Shown here in pieces: positions 11,431-23,473 of a DNA stretch of 64,000 bases. The stretch covers positions 744,001 through 808,000 of the forward strand of contig JARKIF010000010.1 of NCBI GenBank assembly GCA_029378245.1, written 5' to 3'. The translations under genes and the position numbers were made by a program. The notes beneath the pieces are model-generated. The model saw only the letters and a program-made list of their open reading frames with translations. It did no database searches and had not been told where the DNA came from. Source of the stretch: Roridomyces roridus. Lineage: Eukaryota; Basidiomycota; Agaricomycetes; Agaricales; Mycenaceae. Each line of letters starts with the position of its first letter. Positions within the stretch are counted from its first letter, which is position 1.

Positions 11431-12938
11431 TTCTGGCCGAGGTGCAAGGATGGTGGGCGTCCGAGAGCAACCTTGGCTCATGTGCTATATACCAAGTGAT
11501 GGCGGCCCGGAAAAATCCATTATGCCGTCGTGTGTTTAACGACATGGGTCAATCGTAAACGCGCCGTCGCGTTGTGATACGAACGTTCCGGTCTTCCGAA
11601 TCGAGTCCGAATGATCGCCATTGGCGCAACCGACGATCGGAGTATCTGCCGCCGACGACTCTCAGCACTCTCAGCGATTCTCGGACGAGCGAAGTTCTGC
11701 GAAGTTGCGCCACTTGTGCCTGATTGTACCTGAAGTGGTCAAATAAGAGCACGTGTCCATCAATCAGAACCTTCTGCGCGTCGCGACGCGTCCATTCCCG
11801 ATCAAACGCGAAAGACTTGTCGTGAATCTAAGACGAAAGGTTAGGCAGCACAGAGAAATCAGGGCGTATTAGGAGGCGTTCAAGTCCTGCCTTAGCCTTC
11901 CAGGCACCCGCACCAATCGCAGCCACCCGGTCAGCACCAAATTACTACCAGAAGGACAGATACAAATCATTTGAAAAGGCAGTTGGCAGGCTTGTGGCAG
12001 GCTACCATTCTAGGCCAGTGTCCGGTAACCGGTGGCTCGCTAGCCAAAGGTACAATCAGGGCAGGGCACACAAGAGCAACACAAGAGCGAATTTTTTAAT
12101 TACTTCAACTTAGCCGACAGACAGCGGAAGCAAGATGAGCCAAGGTAACGTTACTTGTGAGCTCTTTACATGGTAGACGACGTGAACACTGAGCAGTTCA
12201 GAATTGAATCGGACGAGATAGGAACCTCGAGGGAGGCGCGGTTGGTACTACGCGCTGGTTGCAGTGATCTGAAATAGCCCGAAATCCAATTCCGATTTGC
12301 TTCCACCCGGCAGCCGCGGAAATACCAATGTTCCAGTTGTGCTGGAGCAACGACATCGTGTCGACATCGTGTCTACTCCTCTCGCGACTTCGCGCAACCA
12401 CCGGTACGAGACTCGTTGAACTTGAAGCAAAGAGAGTCTTCTCATTGCCAAGCACGGCGCGCATCTTTGAGCTTAAAATCTAAATCTAAAAGGCATGTGC
12501 AGGTGCAGACTTGGCTATCTCTCGCTAGACTTTGCAATCAGAAAAACCCCTGGTATGTACCTGTGGACCAAAGTTGAACCTTGAAGCTTGGAATGCAACC
12601 CCTGTCGTATGCGCTCCATTTCATCGCATTACCACGTTGTTGCCATGCACTTTCTTCGTCCGAAAAATAGCAAGGACGATTTCTAGAACAAAAAAAGAGA
12701 ATTCAGAATTATCCGGACTGAGTATGTACCTCGGGTCGGCAGTCACACGAGTCTTCGCATTCCCATCACTATTCCACTCGTACTTACTTGAATTCCCTTT
12801 CGGGGACACGACGTTTCAAAATGGATTTTCCGTCAAGGCTTGCTCCATGTGACAGACAACCGCCGGCGCCCGGAATCTCATACATTCACGAGCCCGAGGC
12901 TTGTCGAGAAAGCCCACCCCTCTCCCTTCCTCGCAGCC
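11431..12938. other. Intergenic region, no gene seen
   Basis: About 1.5 kb lies between the divergent esterase and 7-TM genes. Open frames at 12198-12464 and 12532-12852 are short and show no domain or family pattern. I see no RNA gene or ordered repeat. It probably holds both promoters. Confidence 0.5.
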
Positions 12939-14538
12939 ATGAGCGGCAAGACCAGCATTTTCCGCGTCATGTACTATCTTATCTCCCCTCCTTCCTTTCG
13001 AGCACCATCTAAATCTCGTGCACAGCTCCTTTTCGCTCGCTGGTGGAGATCTGCTGCAAACGATCCCAGGAACTTATGCGTTGTACAAGAAGCAGTGGGT
13101 CAACAGAACCCTCAGCCCCGTCTGCTTCTTCTACGCCTGCGCCCGCTAGTGCATAACCCCTAAAGTTCGCCGGAATCAAATTGACCTTGCATTATCTAGC
13201 TTGACGCTCATTTCGCTCATTTCCAATGGCATTGGGTTCTACTCCCAGTCATTTACCCTGGAGACGTGCAAGCCCTTCTATATGCTTCCCAACATTACGG
13301 CCATGCTCGCGGGAATGGCCATCCAGATATTGGTCTTCATTCGGTGCGTCCCGTCTACATACCATGTGTGCACAATGACCAACCGACGTTGATCAGGACA
13401 TACGCGATTTCTGGACGCGCACGGAAGGTTTATTATGGACTGGGCGCCATTCTACTGATAGGATTTCCGGTGAGTTTGGTTTTTCGTCTGGTGAAAGCCG
13501 GGGCACTCACCGGTACAGATACAAATTTTTGGGATCGTGTACCACCGCGATGTGAGTTGAACAAAATTCTGCCAGAAACATGAATCTAACAATCCCTTAG
13601 GCCAAAACTACCAATGTGGGTGACCAACACGGTTTTCTTGGAGACGCGTTGACCTTGATTGGTGAATATTCAGGGAAAGTGAGTTGCATCATGCCTATCC
13701 ATCCCCGGTTGACTGATCACTTGTTAGTTGTAAAGGGGCGGTGCTCAACAAAAGCGAGGTCTGTCTGCGCCAAATTTCCTGGTATCAAGTACTAATTCTG
13801 CCAAGACGGATTGGAATATCGTGTAAGCGGCCATCGAGTACATCATAAATGCTGACTGACCTCGTACGCTAGCTATTACAGCGCGCACCTCGGATACGAT
13901 TTGATTGCCTGCTCAGTCGGGACGTTCTATTTGGTGTATTCCTCCCGGATTCAAGGCGTGTTGTGAGTTGCATCAAGTCGGCTGTGGTTCAGTTTGCTAA
14001 TTTTTACCGCCAGCAATGCGTCCAAGTTCGTTCGCCGTGTGCTGCGGAACGGTTTACTGTATACGTTGGTCGTGTTCCTCGCAAACCTGTCAGTCTTTTC
14101 TTGTGGCCAAGTTACGAACCTGATTTTTCTTCTTAGATGGGTCGTTCTGGAGTTTGAACAAGTCCTCGAGACCGGTGTCGGGGCCACACTACCGCTGGCC
14201 ATCATGCTAATCGGTGCGTGGCACCAGTTGACGACTCTGTTCCTCGACTGAATTCAACTCCTTTAGCCGCCCAACACCTCATCCTGAGCACACAACGCCC
14301 GGATTCAGACCAACCTTCGACCACGGACGAGTACTCTCGATCGGGTCCTACGAGTGGCAATCGGACCAAGCCGGTTTCGTGGGCGCCCCGTCGGTCACCG
14401 TTCAGAACGGCGGACAGTCGACATGATGTTGAGCTGCAGACGAACGTGTTCGTGGTGACTGAGACACATATGGGCTCGCCGAATGACGAGCTTAAAACAC
14501 CGGAGCCCACCAAGAGTGCGGCTGATTATTCGGTTTAG
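12939..14538 (+). CDS. Seven-transmembrane protein of a basidiomycete family
   Basis: Starts MSGKTSIFRVI, then SFSLAGGDLLQTIPGTYALY and the family-typical VNRTLSPVCFFY. Confident exons are 12939-12970, 13026-13148, 13200-13343 and 13397-13469; later ones encode IQIFGIVYHRD, NCKGAVLNKSE, TDWNIV, YYSAHLGYDLIACSVG, NASKFVRRVLRNGLLY, and a cytosolic Ser/Thr-rich tail ending SAADYSV. Hydrophobic segments recur through the body, including LTLISLISNGIGFY and MLPNITAMLAGMAIQILVFI. The borders around 13600-13740, possibly with a micro-exon, could not be fixed: no combination I tried kept the frame cleanly. Such proteins are abundant in mushroom genomes and of unknown function. A receptor-like role is only suggested by topology. 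Confidence 0.75.
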
Positions 14539-14825
14539 ATTCTAGATTATACAGTGGGTTTTGGGCATGTAGAGTATGAGTAGATACCATTCTTTTGGAG
14601 GAGGAAAAATGATACCGTTCTTTACAACAAGTTCTGTGTGGTGAAAGTTTCGTTGAGACGAGGCAGCTAGCCGACCCGACGACGGGATTTGCATTCTCGA
14701 CGGATTTCGACGAAAGCAAGAGGTTTTCGGACTTTTCGGCGGTCGGGCGGCAATGCGGAAGGATGACACAGATTTATTCAGCAGCAATGACAGATTGATA
14801 GTGGGTTTCTTGCTTGTTCAAAACG

Positions 14826-16958
14826 ATGCCCTCTCCTATGGCTCTGCCCTCGCCGACGAGGAGGAACTACTCGATATTCAAGAAACGCAGCACTTCCTCC
14901 CTGTCCTCACCCCAAACAGCCGCGTCCTACCTCTCCGCTCTATCAGAGGCCGACGCCCGCCGGTTTCGAACCCAGCAAGCAGTCCCTACCGAGACCCCTG
15001 CCATCTCCCTCTCCTCTTCCGTCACCTCGGGCTCAGAGGACTCGGTTTTACACGAAAAAGACGCATGGAGCAGCTTGGAAGTTCCCCTCCAGCCTCCCAC
15101 CTCCGAACAGGTCTTCACGACTGTCCACTCCGAGTTTGGTCACTGCACAAACCAAGCGTATCGCAAGACCTCGCAATACGTCCCCGGAACGGCCCTCAAC
15201 CACGTTGCCCTGGAGCCGTCGTACTACATTGTTTTTACGACCTACATCAGGTAGGACTCTCATCTGGTGTCCGGCGATAAATACTCATCCTACTCCAGCT
15301 ACCTCATTCTCATCGTCTTGGGCCACGTCCGTGACTTTTTCGGCAAACGCTTCTACCCCAGCTCTTATCAGCATCTCATGGAGCACGACGGCTATGCCCC
15401 GCTCAACTCGGACTTTGACTCGTTCTACACGCGTCGGTTGAAGCAGCGGATGAACGAGTGCTTCGGGCAGCCCGTCACTGGCGTCGCGGGGCGCACGATC
15501 ATGCTTTTGGACCGCTACTCGACGGACTATGGGCTCACGCAGACTTTCACCGGCACCCGGACCCGTGCGCTCAATATCTCGTCGTACAACTACCTCGGCT
15601 TCGCTGCTGCCAAAGGCGGGTGTGCGGATGCCGTGGAGGAGAGTATCACACGGTACGGCGTGACTACGGGTGGATCCCGTCTCTCTGGAGGATCGAGCGA
15701 CCTCCACACGCAGACAGAGGCACTTGTGGCGCGTTTCTTGGGCACAGAGGACGCGTTACTCAGTTCGATGGGCTTTGCTACCAACTCGGCGTACATTCCT
15801 GCGCTTGTGGGCAAGGGCTGTTTGGTCATCTCGGACGAGCTGAACCACGCTAGCATACGGTTTGGTGTGCGGTTGAGCGGAGCGAACGTCCGGATGTTCC
15901 CGCATAACGATATGAACGCGCTCGAGGCTCTGCTGCGGGAGGTGATCAGCCAAGGCCAGCCCAAGACTCACCGGCCGTGGAGTGCGTCTGCCATTTCTTG
16001 CTGTTTATCTCACTAACTTCCTTCGTTGCAGAAAAGATCCTGATTATCGTCGAGGGATTGTATAGCATGGAAGGCACCATCGTCGACTTGCCTCGTCTCG
16101 TGGAACTCAAGCAGAAATACAAGGTAAAATAACGCCAGATACCCATGTTCAGCTTCTCACTTGGCTTCAGTTCTATCTCTGGGTAGACGAGGCGCATTCC
16201 ATCGGTGCTCTGGGTCCGAACGGACGTGGAGTTGTCGACTACTTTGGCATGGATCCCGCCCAAATCGATATCCTGATGGGTACTTTTACCAAGTCTTTTG
16301 GTGCGGCAGGCGGCTACGTCGCGGGCAGCAAGGCACTCATGGATCGTCTGCGCGTGCGGGGATATCTTGGAGCGTACTCGGAATCCATGTCGCCCCCTGT
16401 GATGATGCAGATTGTATCCAGCATGGCTAGCATCATGGGTGTGGCCCCGCCCGTGCTCGCGTCTAGCTCTCCTTCGACAGCGGACGTCTATACAGGCCCC
16501 GCGCCGCACGCTCTGGTCCCCTCTTGGCTCACTCTCGACCAGAAGTCTCGCTTCTGGCTTCGAGGGCCGTGAACGGCTCCGTCGGCTTGCCTTCAACTCG
16601 CGGTACCTGCACCTCGGGATGAAGAAGCTGGGTTTCATCAGCATACGGAACGCCCGACTCGCCCGTTGCGCCGCTCGTCATGTTCAATCCCGGCAAGATG
16701 AATATGTTCCACGGGTTGATGAAGCAGTACAAGACGCCCATCGTGACTGTCGTCGTGGCCTACCCCGCTACGTCCCTCGTTACGAGCCGCGTGCGGTTCT
16801 GTGTGAGCGCGTCGCATACGAAGGATGACATTGATACGATTTTGCGGGCTACTGATGAGATTGGGGACGTGCTAGACTTGAAGCATGGGCTTCGCAAGGC
16901 AGAGAGGTGGACGATAGATGAAGTTTGTGAGCGGGCGGTTGAACTGGTTTCGGCCTAG
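14826..16958 (+). CDS. LCB2: Serine palmitoyltransferase subunit 2 (LCB2), with two apparent frameshifts
   Basis: This PLP enzyme subunit condenses L-serine with palmitoyl-CoA, the first step of sphingolipid synthesis at the ER. Exons 14826-15250, 15299-15981, 16032-16123 and 16171 onward are clear. Motifs include [61 protein letters not shown] and the PLP lysine in [17 protein letters not shown]. After ALVPSWLTL the frame breaks: [17 protein letters not shown] is in the +1 frame. It breaks again after KKLGFI, where [19 protein letters not shown] is in a further +1 frame. Each fits one extra base (about 16535-16560 and about 16640). No intron explains either. LCB2 is essential and normally single-copy, so a sequence error is more likely than loss. 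Confidence 0.85.
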
Positions 16959-17558
16959 AACTAGAAGAAAGATTTCGTTATACCATCTACTTAGTGCTTC
17001 AATCTAATTGCGCCCTTTACTGTTGACCGTTCTTTGGCTGCCCGCCATCACATCCAGCCGTCACGTGCTTCTCAGCTTATATAAAAGCGGCAAAATTTTG
17101 CCGAGTGCTCCTTGTGTCTGTCCAACATCCTGGAGCGCTAGCCTGGCGCAGACGTTCACTCGTCTGGTGGCGTTTATATCATCAAGTTGGCAGAGCGAGG
17201 CGGCCCTCGTAAGGGGGCTGCTCACGAGAGGGAGTGCGGTGTCTGCGTGTTTCGAGTCCGCTGCGAGGCGTTGAATCGGAGCTGTGGGTGTCGTGCGGCG
17301 CTATATTCCTGTACCTTCGATGGGTCCGCTATGCGGCTGTCGTCGTTGGGTCAAACCATAGCTGCAGACAGTTTTTTAGTTTAGTGAATAGGATACTTTT
17401 TTGGACCATTCACTTTGCTCAACTTTCACGTCCTTTTTGTGTCTCGCTCTGAATTCATTGCTCCTTGCTCACAACGACGTTCTCTTGAGCTAGAGAGGAC
17501 GCGCTCTCAAGTTTTTTTCACATCCATTGATCCGCTCCCAACTCTCTTCTCGTCCAAA
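16959..17558. other. Intergenic region, RRP7 promoter side
   Basis: About 600 bp lies between LCB2 and RRP7. A TATATAAAAG-like stretch at about 17078-17088 is the only promoter-like element noticed, and it lies far from the RRP7 start. The rest shows nothing recognisable. Confidence 0.4.
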
Positions 17559-18558
17559 ATGCCACTGGCAAGCACCGTCGCAGGCTTCTCCGTCCTCCCC
17601 GTCTCGTACACTTCGAGCTCCTCCACGCACTACATCTACGCGCGACCCCATGCGACATCCAAGAAAAACGCTACTGCTATTTCCTCCTCGCTTCCCGACG
17701 GAAGGACACTTTTCCTCGTGAACGTCCCTCCAGACGCCACCGAACGTGAACTCGTCCTGCTATTCAAAGCGGCTGGCACCGTCGAAAAGGTTGTGTTTGA
17801 CAAGGACGCGCTCGTTGAGCCGGATGATAGCGATGTCTCTGACGAGGAGGAGGAAGAGGAGGAGGGCACTGATGACGACGAACAGCCCCGCAAACGAAGA
17901 AAACTGGACAAGCAGCGACCACCCAAAGTCGTCCCCCTCCCCGCGGCGGCAATCCGGCGACTGCGCCCAACGGGGCGGACAGCACACGTCGTATTCCTTG
18001 ACGCTTCCTCCTTAACCCGCGCTCTCTCACCACAAAATAAACCCCGACTGTGGCCCAACTCGGAGGAACCTTTTGGCCTCGCACGCTATGCTGCTCTACA
18101 CGCGGCTCTACGGCCCCCACTCGACACTGTACGCACGCATGCAGACAGCGCGATGGAGCTGTTCGAGTACGAGCTGGCACAGACCAAGCGTGCGTCAAAG
18201 TACCGCAAAGGCGAGGCTATCGTGGACGAGGATGGCTTCACGCTCGTCACGCGTGGGGGCGCCTATGGTCAGACGCTCGGTGGGGGCGTCGCTGTTGCGA
18301 GTAAGCAGTTCCAGGAGACTGGGGAGACGAGTGCGCGGAATCAAAATAAGAACAAGAGCAAGAACAAGAAGGAGAAGGAAGGGTTCTATGCGTTCCAAAA
18401 GGCTGAGAAGCAGAGGAATGGTATGTGTTTCTCTCGCTTTTTTTTGGATTGGGGAGCTTATGGAACGGATAGATTTGATGGAATTGAAGAAGAATTGGGA
18501 GGCAGACAAGGCCAAGGTGGAGAAACTCAAGGCTTCGAGGCGGTTCAAGCCTTACTAG
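17559..18558 (+). CDS. RRP7: Ribosomal RNA-processing protein Rrp7
   Basis: This nucleolar factor works in the small-subunit processome, in 18S rRNA maturation and 40S assembly. Two exons, 17559-18420 and 18473-18558, give 315 aa. The intron joins KQRN to DLMELKKNWEADKAK. The N-terminus contains an RRM-like stretch (TLFLVNVPPDATERELVLLF ... VEKVVFDKDAL) interrupted by a long acidic insert (DDSDVSDEEEEEEEGTDDDE) and a basic KRRKLDK stretch. The C-terminal Rrp7 domain has ELAQTKRASKYRKGEAIVDE, DGFTLVTRGG and the diagnostic end FYAFQKAEKQR ... LKASRRFKPY. The Asn/Lys repeat before FYAFQ is a flexible linker. Start chosen as the ATG of MPLASTVAGFSVLPV; an upstream in-frame extension looks like 5' UTR. 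Confidence 0.9.
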
Positions 18559-20051
18559 AGCATCTCTTTGTTTTTGGCAACACACTATCTGACCATTGCG
18601 GTTTTGGACGTCCAATATCTCTCGGCAAGGATCAAGCTTGACGTGAATCCGAGCCGGCATTCTGTTAATCGAGGCCCAGGGCAGCCTGAGGGCTCTCGCA
18701 GCTCGGCAAATTGGGCTCTCGACTTTACCCTTATTGAGGTGGTCAAACGCTACTGACAGAATTGCACTAGGAACATTGCCTCGTCGACATTTGGTCTTAC
18801 ATCCCGACTATCCCTCGCCAGGCATGGTTAAAGTTGTCCATCTCGCACCTCTACAGCCCTGGGATTCAATTTGTTGCCCCAACTGGACTATCGAGCAAGT
18901 CGGCAAGCACCTCGCCCGGCGCCGCGGCGCCGCGTGAACCTGGCCGGCGTTTAGATATCAGGTTATCGCATTCCCAAGGGGAACAGGAAGATGCCCTTGA
19001 CGAGCCTTGACGACTTGGAGCAACGGCCTAGGAGGATTGACCACCCCCGTTGCTGGCGTTTGGGACTTTTGGAAGATTTTCTGCACTTGGTCGTCATGCA
19101 CCGGCCCTTCGCCATGGGTTTGCGGCCAACAGTCAGCGTCGAGCGATTGCAAATGGGGTCCTTCTAATCGTGTTTCACCAGGTGCTTGACAACAATTCTA
19201 CTGCTAGCAAGAAGAGTAAGGCGTAGACTAGTCTGGCGCCCATACCACGTGGAGCTCCCCACTCGCACTCGTCTTGGAGTCGTACATAGCCTTCTCCCCA
19301 GGCACCGGAAGGTGCCGGTCCGTTTAGACAACAATAATAGCCAAAAGCAAGCGAGGCGCTCCGAGGCGCTGTACATGTAGTTGGCCGATCAGGAAGAAGG
19401 TCCTTTGCAGAAGTGCCGGATTGCAAAATTACCTGCTGCTCCAGTCATGGTCCTCCCGCCCTGGCTGCTGCTGGAGAGCTGGAGAAATGGGGCAGACTAT
19501 GTACATAATGGGTGCCACTGTTTTTGCCGATGTCAGTGCGCTATCAACGCTGCCGTACTCAGTGTCCGCAAAGCTCTTGCCGCAGACCACTGCTGCCCAC
19601 CTTCCTGCTGAGACAGTCGTTACCTAGCAGGTAGGAAAAAGGAAATTGTGAAATTCGGAGTGTCGGAGTAGCCAATTGGCATATAGGGAGTCGGTTACTC
19701 GGCTAATGTGGCGGCAAAATGCGTGATGGGACTTACACAAATACAAACTCGGGAACAAGCTTGTCCTCTCTCCACCTTGTATGACCGTCTGCTGATTCCT
19801 TTTCCTCCTGCCCTTCCTCCCGCCCTACCCCCCGCCATTAAGGATACCGCTTGATGTACGTCCTCTGCTCTGCGCCCAGTGCCCCGACTCATGGCCCCCA
19901 GATCTCGCGACCCTTATAGGTTTCTTCACTCCGCCCTCCACACGCATCCCGCTGCACAATAACGTCCCGAGTACGCTCGAGTTCTCTCGCGACTCCAACA
20001 CAACATACTCCCGTCTTCCTGCTGAGAAATCGCGTCGACTTAGGAGTACCA
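18559..20051. other. Intergenic region, no gene seen
   Basis: About 1.5 kb lies between RRP7 and the bHLH gene. Only short open frames without family features occur. The last ~250 bp are pyrimidine-rich on the + strand, as expected for a promoter and 5' leader. Confidence 0.5.
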
Positions 20052-21071
20052 ATGGCCCTCACAATTTCCCCCCCTTCCCCCGCTGCTTCTTCCGCCTCTG
20101 ACGGCTCTTCCAACTCCGTCTCTACCGGCCCTCCCCATACCCCTACTCTCCCCGAACTTCCTCTCGCCACCCCCAGCCAATCCAAGGCCGCCCCTCCACC
20201 AGGCAACAACAGCTCGGCCGGCGGCGTCAAGCGCACGACCAAGCCCAACAGGCGTGCCAACACTGCCGAGCGCCGTGCCACCCACAACGCTGTTGAACGT
20301 CAACGGAGAGAGACTTTGAACGGTCGTTTCCTCGTCAGTAGTTTCCCATGCCGTCTCATTCACCTTGTCGACTCATTTCGGTTCTTATTTTCCCAGGATC
20401 TCGCAGCCTTGCTTCCCAATCTCTCGCAGATCCGCCGACCCTCCAAATCTGCCATTGTCAACTCGAGCATCGCTCACATCAATGCTTCTCGCCGACATCG
20501 CATCCTCGCTGCGCAGCAGCTCCGTTCCCTCAAGAACGAGACAGACGCCCTCCGACATGAAGTGAACGAGTGGCGCATGCGGGCAGGCGTTCCCTCTGTC
20601 GAGGAGCCCCGTCGTTCAGACGGTTTCGGCGTCATCTTGAGCGGTGAGCTCGAGTTTGAGGCTGGCGACATGATGGAGGGCGAGGACGGCGAGGAGGACG
20701 ATGACTATGGCACTGCGGGCTACCCGAGGCAATACTCCGACCACGAGGAGTTTATCCACGTCCAGCAGCCAGCAGTCGAGCAAATGGTGGTCCAGCCGCC
20801 ATATGTCACCCCTGAGGTCCCGCCGTTGACCATCGCCATCGGGTCTCAGCAACCCCCACGTCAATCTCACTCCCCGCCCCATTATGCATCGCCCATGGTT
20901 GCCAGCCCGACGATGGCCAACTATGACCCGGCGATGATGTACGACCACCATGCCCGCCAACTTCATCACCACCAGGCCATGCTGCAGCAGCATCAAATGC
21001 AGCAGGAGGAGAGCGAAAAGTGGGTGTACCATCAGCAGCAGCAGATGCGCGCCCGCCAGGGTGCTTGGTGA
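20052..21071 (+). CDS. bHLH transcription factor
   Basis: A basic helix-loop-helix DNA-binding protein of about 318 aa after splicing. The single intron, 20334-20396, is 63 nt with a T-rich acceptor and leaves the frame open if unspliced, but it would insert 21 residues into helix 1. The basic region is RRATHNAVERQRRETLN, carrying the His, Glu and Arg that read an E-box. Helix 1 (GRFLDLAALLPNL) and helix 2 (PSKSAIVNSSIAHINASR) follow, then a short coiled coil (LAAQQLRSLKNETDALRHEV). An acidic block (EGEDGEEDDDYG) and a His/Gln-rich tail (HHHQAMLQQHQMQQ) could serve as activation regions. The N-terminus is Ser/Pro-rich. The loop is short and the protein resembles uncharacterised mushroom bHLH proteins; targets are unknown. 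Confidence 0.88.
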   Translation: MALTISPPSPAASSASDGSSNSVSTGPPHTPTLPELPLATPSQSKAAPPPGNNSSAGGVKRTTKPNRRANTAERRATHNAVERQRRETLNGRFLVSSFPCRLIHLVDSFRFLFSQDLAALLPNLSQIRRPSKSAIVNSSIAHINASRRHRILAAQQLRSLKNETDALRHEVNEWRMRAGVPSVEEPRRSDGFGVILSGELEFEAGDMMEGEDGEEDDDYGTAGYPRQYSDHEEFIHVQQPAVEQMVVQPPYVTPEVPPLTIAIGSQQPPRQSHSPPHYASPMVASPTMANYDPAMMYDHHARQLHHHQAMLQQHQMQQEESEKWVYHQQQQMRARQGAW

Positions 21072-21530
21072 ACCCAAGCCTTCCCACTTCCTATAGATTC
21101 CTCTCCACTGGTCGTCGCCTCACCCTAGTTATTGTCGCATGACCGTATCATGAACCGAACACCATCTTATTATTTCTCCCTCTCACTTGCTTCGGGCCTT
21201 CGAGCTCGTCGCAACCGCCGTTCGTTATACCCTCTTGGTCTCTTGTTGTATATGTGTCGTAGTGAAAAAAGAAAATACCAATAAAAAAAATGAAATACCG
21301 AAAACGTCGGGAAGCAAGCCGGAAAAGGCAAGTGCGATCTCGGACAAGGGTTTTTCTGATTTTGTTTTCTATACGCTGATGGGATCGCCCGAGGTGCCCG
21401 TGCCGGCCCTTTGGCGAAGCGGATAGCCCCTTTGAGCGAATGGGAGGGATAAATGCCGCCGCGGGTCCAAATTTGGATGTACTTGGATAGATTGGATTGG
21501 ATTGTTTTACAATGGTCGAACCGTATTCCT
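21072..21530. other. Convergent 3' spacer between bHLH and F-box genes
   Basis: About 460 bp lies between the ends of two convergent genes. An A-rich patch near 21265-21295 (AATAAAAAAAATG) could include polyadenylation signals. No gene seen. Confidence 0.45.
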
Positions 21531-23272
21531 CTAACCAAAGTAAAACACATCTATGGCCGCTACGTGACGCAAGAGACTGTGCCTCTGAAAACGGGGAGGA
21601 GAAAAAAAAAGGTCAGCAGACAAAGACGGATAGGAGGGGGAGGCAGCTCACACGAAGAGCGATAATGCGGGAATCATCCAAACTGGCGCCACTATACCCC
21701 GTAAACTGCTGGTTCCCGCCTGCGACGTGGCATTCGAGTCGCGAGCCCACCGTTTCTGCCCAAATCCCGTGATCCATGCTGAATGGGTCGTTATCAGCCG
21801 GAAGCCGGCGCGCTGATGGCCCGACGGGTTCATTGAGCGGGTTAAAGTCGAGCAGGAAGAATGGGGACGGTCGCATGGGGAGGAGCACGCAGCGCTGGCC
21901 TGAAGTCGTCGTGATCCAGTCGGTGTTTAAACCCGCTGCGTTGAGCCACCGACAGACGTTTGGACCCCACTCAGAGTACGGGAGCGGGTCGTTTGCCGGC
22001 TCGGGGTGCTTGTCAATGAGGGAGAGCAGCGCACGCCGGTGGATGAAGAGAAGGAATCGGTGCATTGGGAAGCTGACGTGGAAGACGATGATGGAGTTTT
22101 CGGAGCTGGTGGAGAAGGGCGTGTAGGGGTCCTTGCGCAAGGGGAGCGCTGAAGGGTTGGGCTCGCCCCGCGCCGTCATCAAGCGGAGTTGCACCCCGGG
22201 GACAACCCGCGGCAAGTGTAGCGTTAGAGCCGGAGTGTCTTCATTGGAAGATATCTGCCATAGCTCCAGCGTCGCTGCTGATGTATTGGGCAAAAGGACC
22301 ACATCGGTGGACAGGAACACCGCGCCAAAGTAAGTCCGACGTTCTGCGGTTATTATCTGCGCGCGAATGAGACAAGAGAAAATGGATAGAGTGTCATGTA
22401 CCTTGACAAGTCTACGAGTCCTCCATTCGTAAAAGTAAACATTGTCATTGGGCCCCTCCTCATGCGCGTAAGAGACTGCGAAAAGGACGTGGTCGCCCAC
22501 TATCTCCAGGACGACGTTGGGGAGACCCCAGAGTGACTGCTGGACCGTTATGGACTCGCGAGCCTGGGGATGCGGTTCCCTTGTAGAGAGGGAGAGGAAC
22601 TCGAGTTGGATCTCGCCTTTTAGCGGCATATTGTCTCTCAACTCTTCAAACGGTTCTGTTAAATTACTGAACTTCGGTTAGACTTTGTTTTCCGTGAAAG
22701 TCATCGTTCCACGTACAAGGTGGCCATAACAATGAGGTCGTGCTCTTCGATGGCCAGTCCAAAGTCTATGATGATGGCATTCTCAGACTTGGTTTCTATA
22801 CGCTCCCATTCGACCGAAGGCTCGTGGTCTTGCGCAGGTTGTGTAGGCAGCTTGATGTAGCGCAGAGCCTTGCGCGTAAACTCTCCCAGAAAGAAAAGAC
22901 CTGGAATCAATCAGCATTAAAACCCTCATCTAATCCTATCCTAAAGATGGACGCACCAGCGGAGAGTTCATATAAACCTGCCGGCATGAAATTCACCACG
23001 TACGAACGCTTCCAGCTGGGTTTGACCCGCAGAAACGCAGACTCCCGAGCGGTCAATGCAGCCAGACGGTCGACGATCGGGATGTGCGAAGATGGATTAT
23101 CGGCCATTTGCGCCACACGCAAGGTTTTCAGGTATTGCAGTTCCACAGATGAGTCGATGACCTCGAGGAGGATGAATGAAGCCTGTCCTGCGTTATGGAG
23201 GTCCTCATTGGAGAGGAAACTGAGGATGGGGACGAGCAACTCGCTCGGCAAGTCGAAGATGCGGAAAGACAT
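21531..23272 (-). CDS. F-box protein
   Basis: F-box proteins usually recruit substrates to SCF ubiquitin ligases through Skp1. The start ATG at 23272 leads directly into MSFRIFDLPSELLVPILSFL, a good F-box helix 1, followed by NEDLHNAGQASFILLEV. The rest is a long beta-rich region (NVYFYEWRTRRLVK, AVFLSTDVVLLPN) as in mushroom F-box proteins that carry a variable sensor part. Five or more exons are needed. The last one, 21584-21531, is defined by a strong poly-T acceptor and adds RHSLLRHVAAIDVFYFG. It is head-to-tail with the carboxypeptidase gene, about 200 bp away. Substrate unknown. Confidence 0.8.
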
Positions 23273-23473
23273 GATCGCGGTGGAGATCAGAGTCACCATT
23301 TCGCTTTCAATCCACTTTCATCTCGCTCAACAATGGCTGCCACGTCTTGGATGTTCCTGGTTCTTTCGAAACTATTTGAATGCCCGAGCATCGTGTTATA
23401 AAAACACTCCGGCAATGTTTGAGCCCGGATACTACATTGTGCATCCAACTCCAAGTACCGATTCCACCCCGAA

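Noticed and set aside
12198..12852. Open frames in the esterase-7TM spacer
   Set aside because: Short, no splice-linked partners, no recognisable residues.
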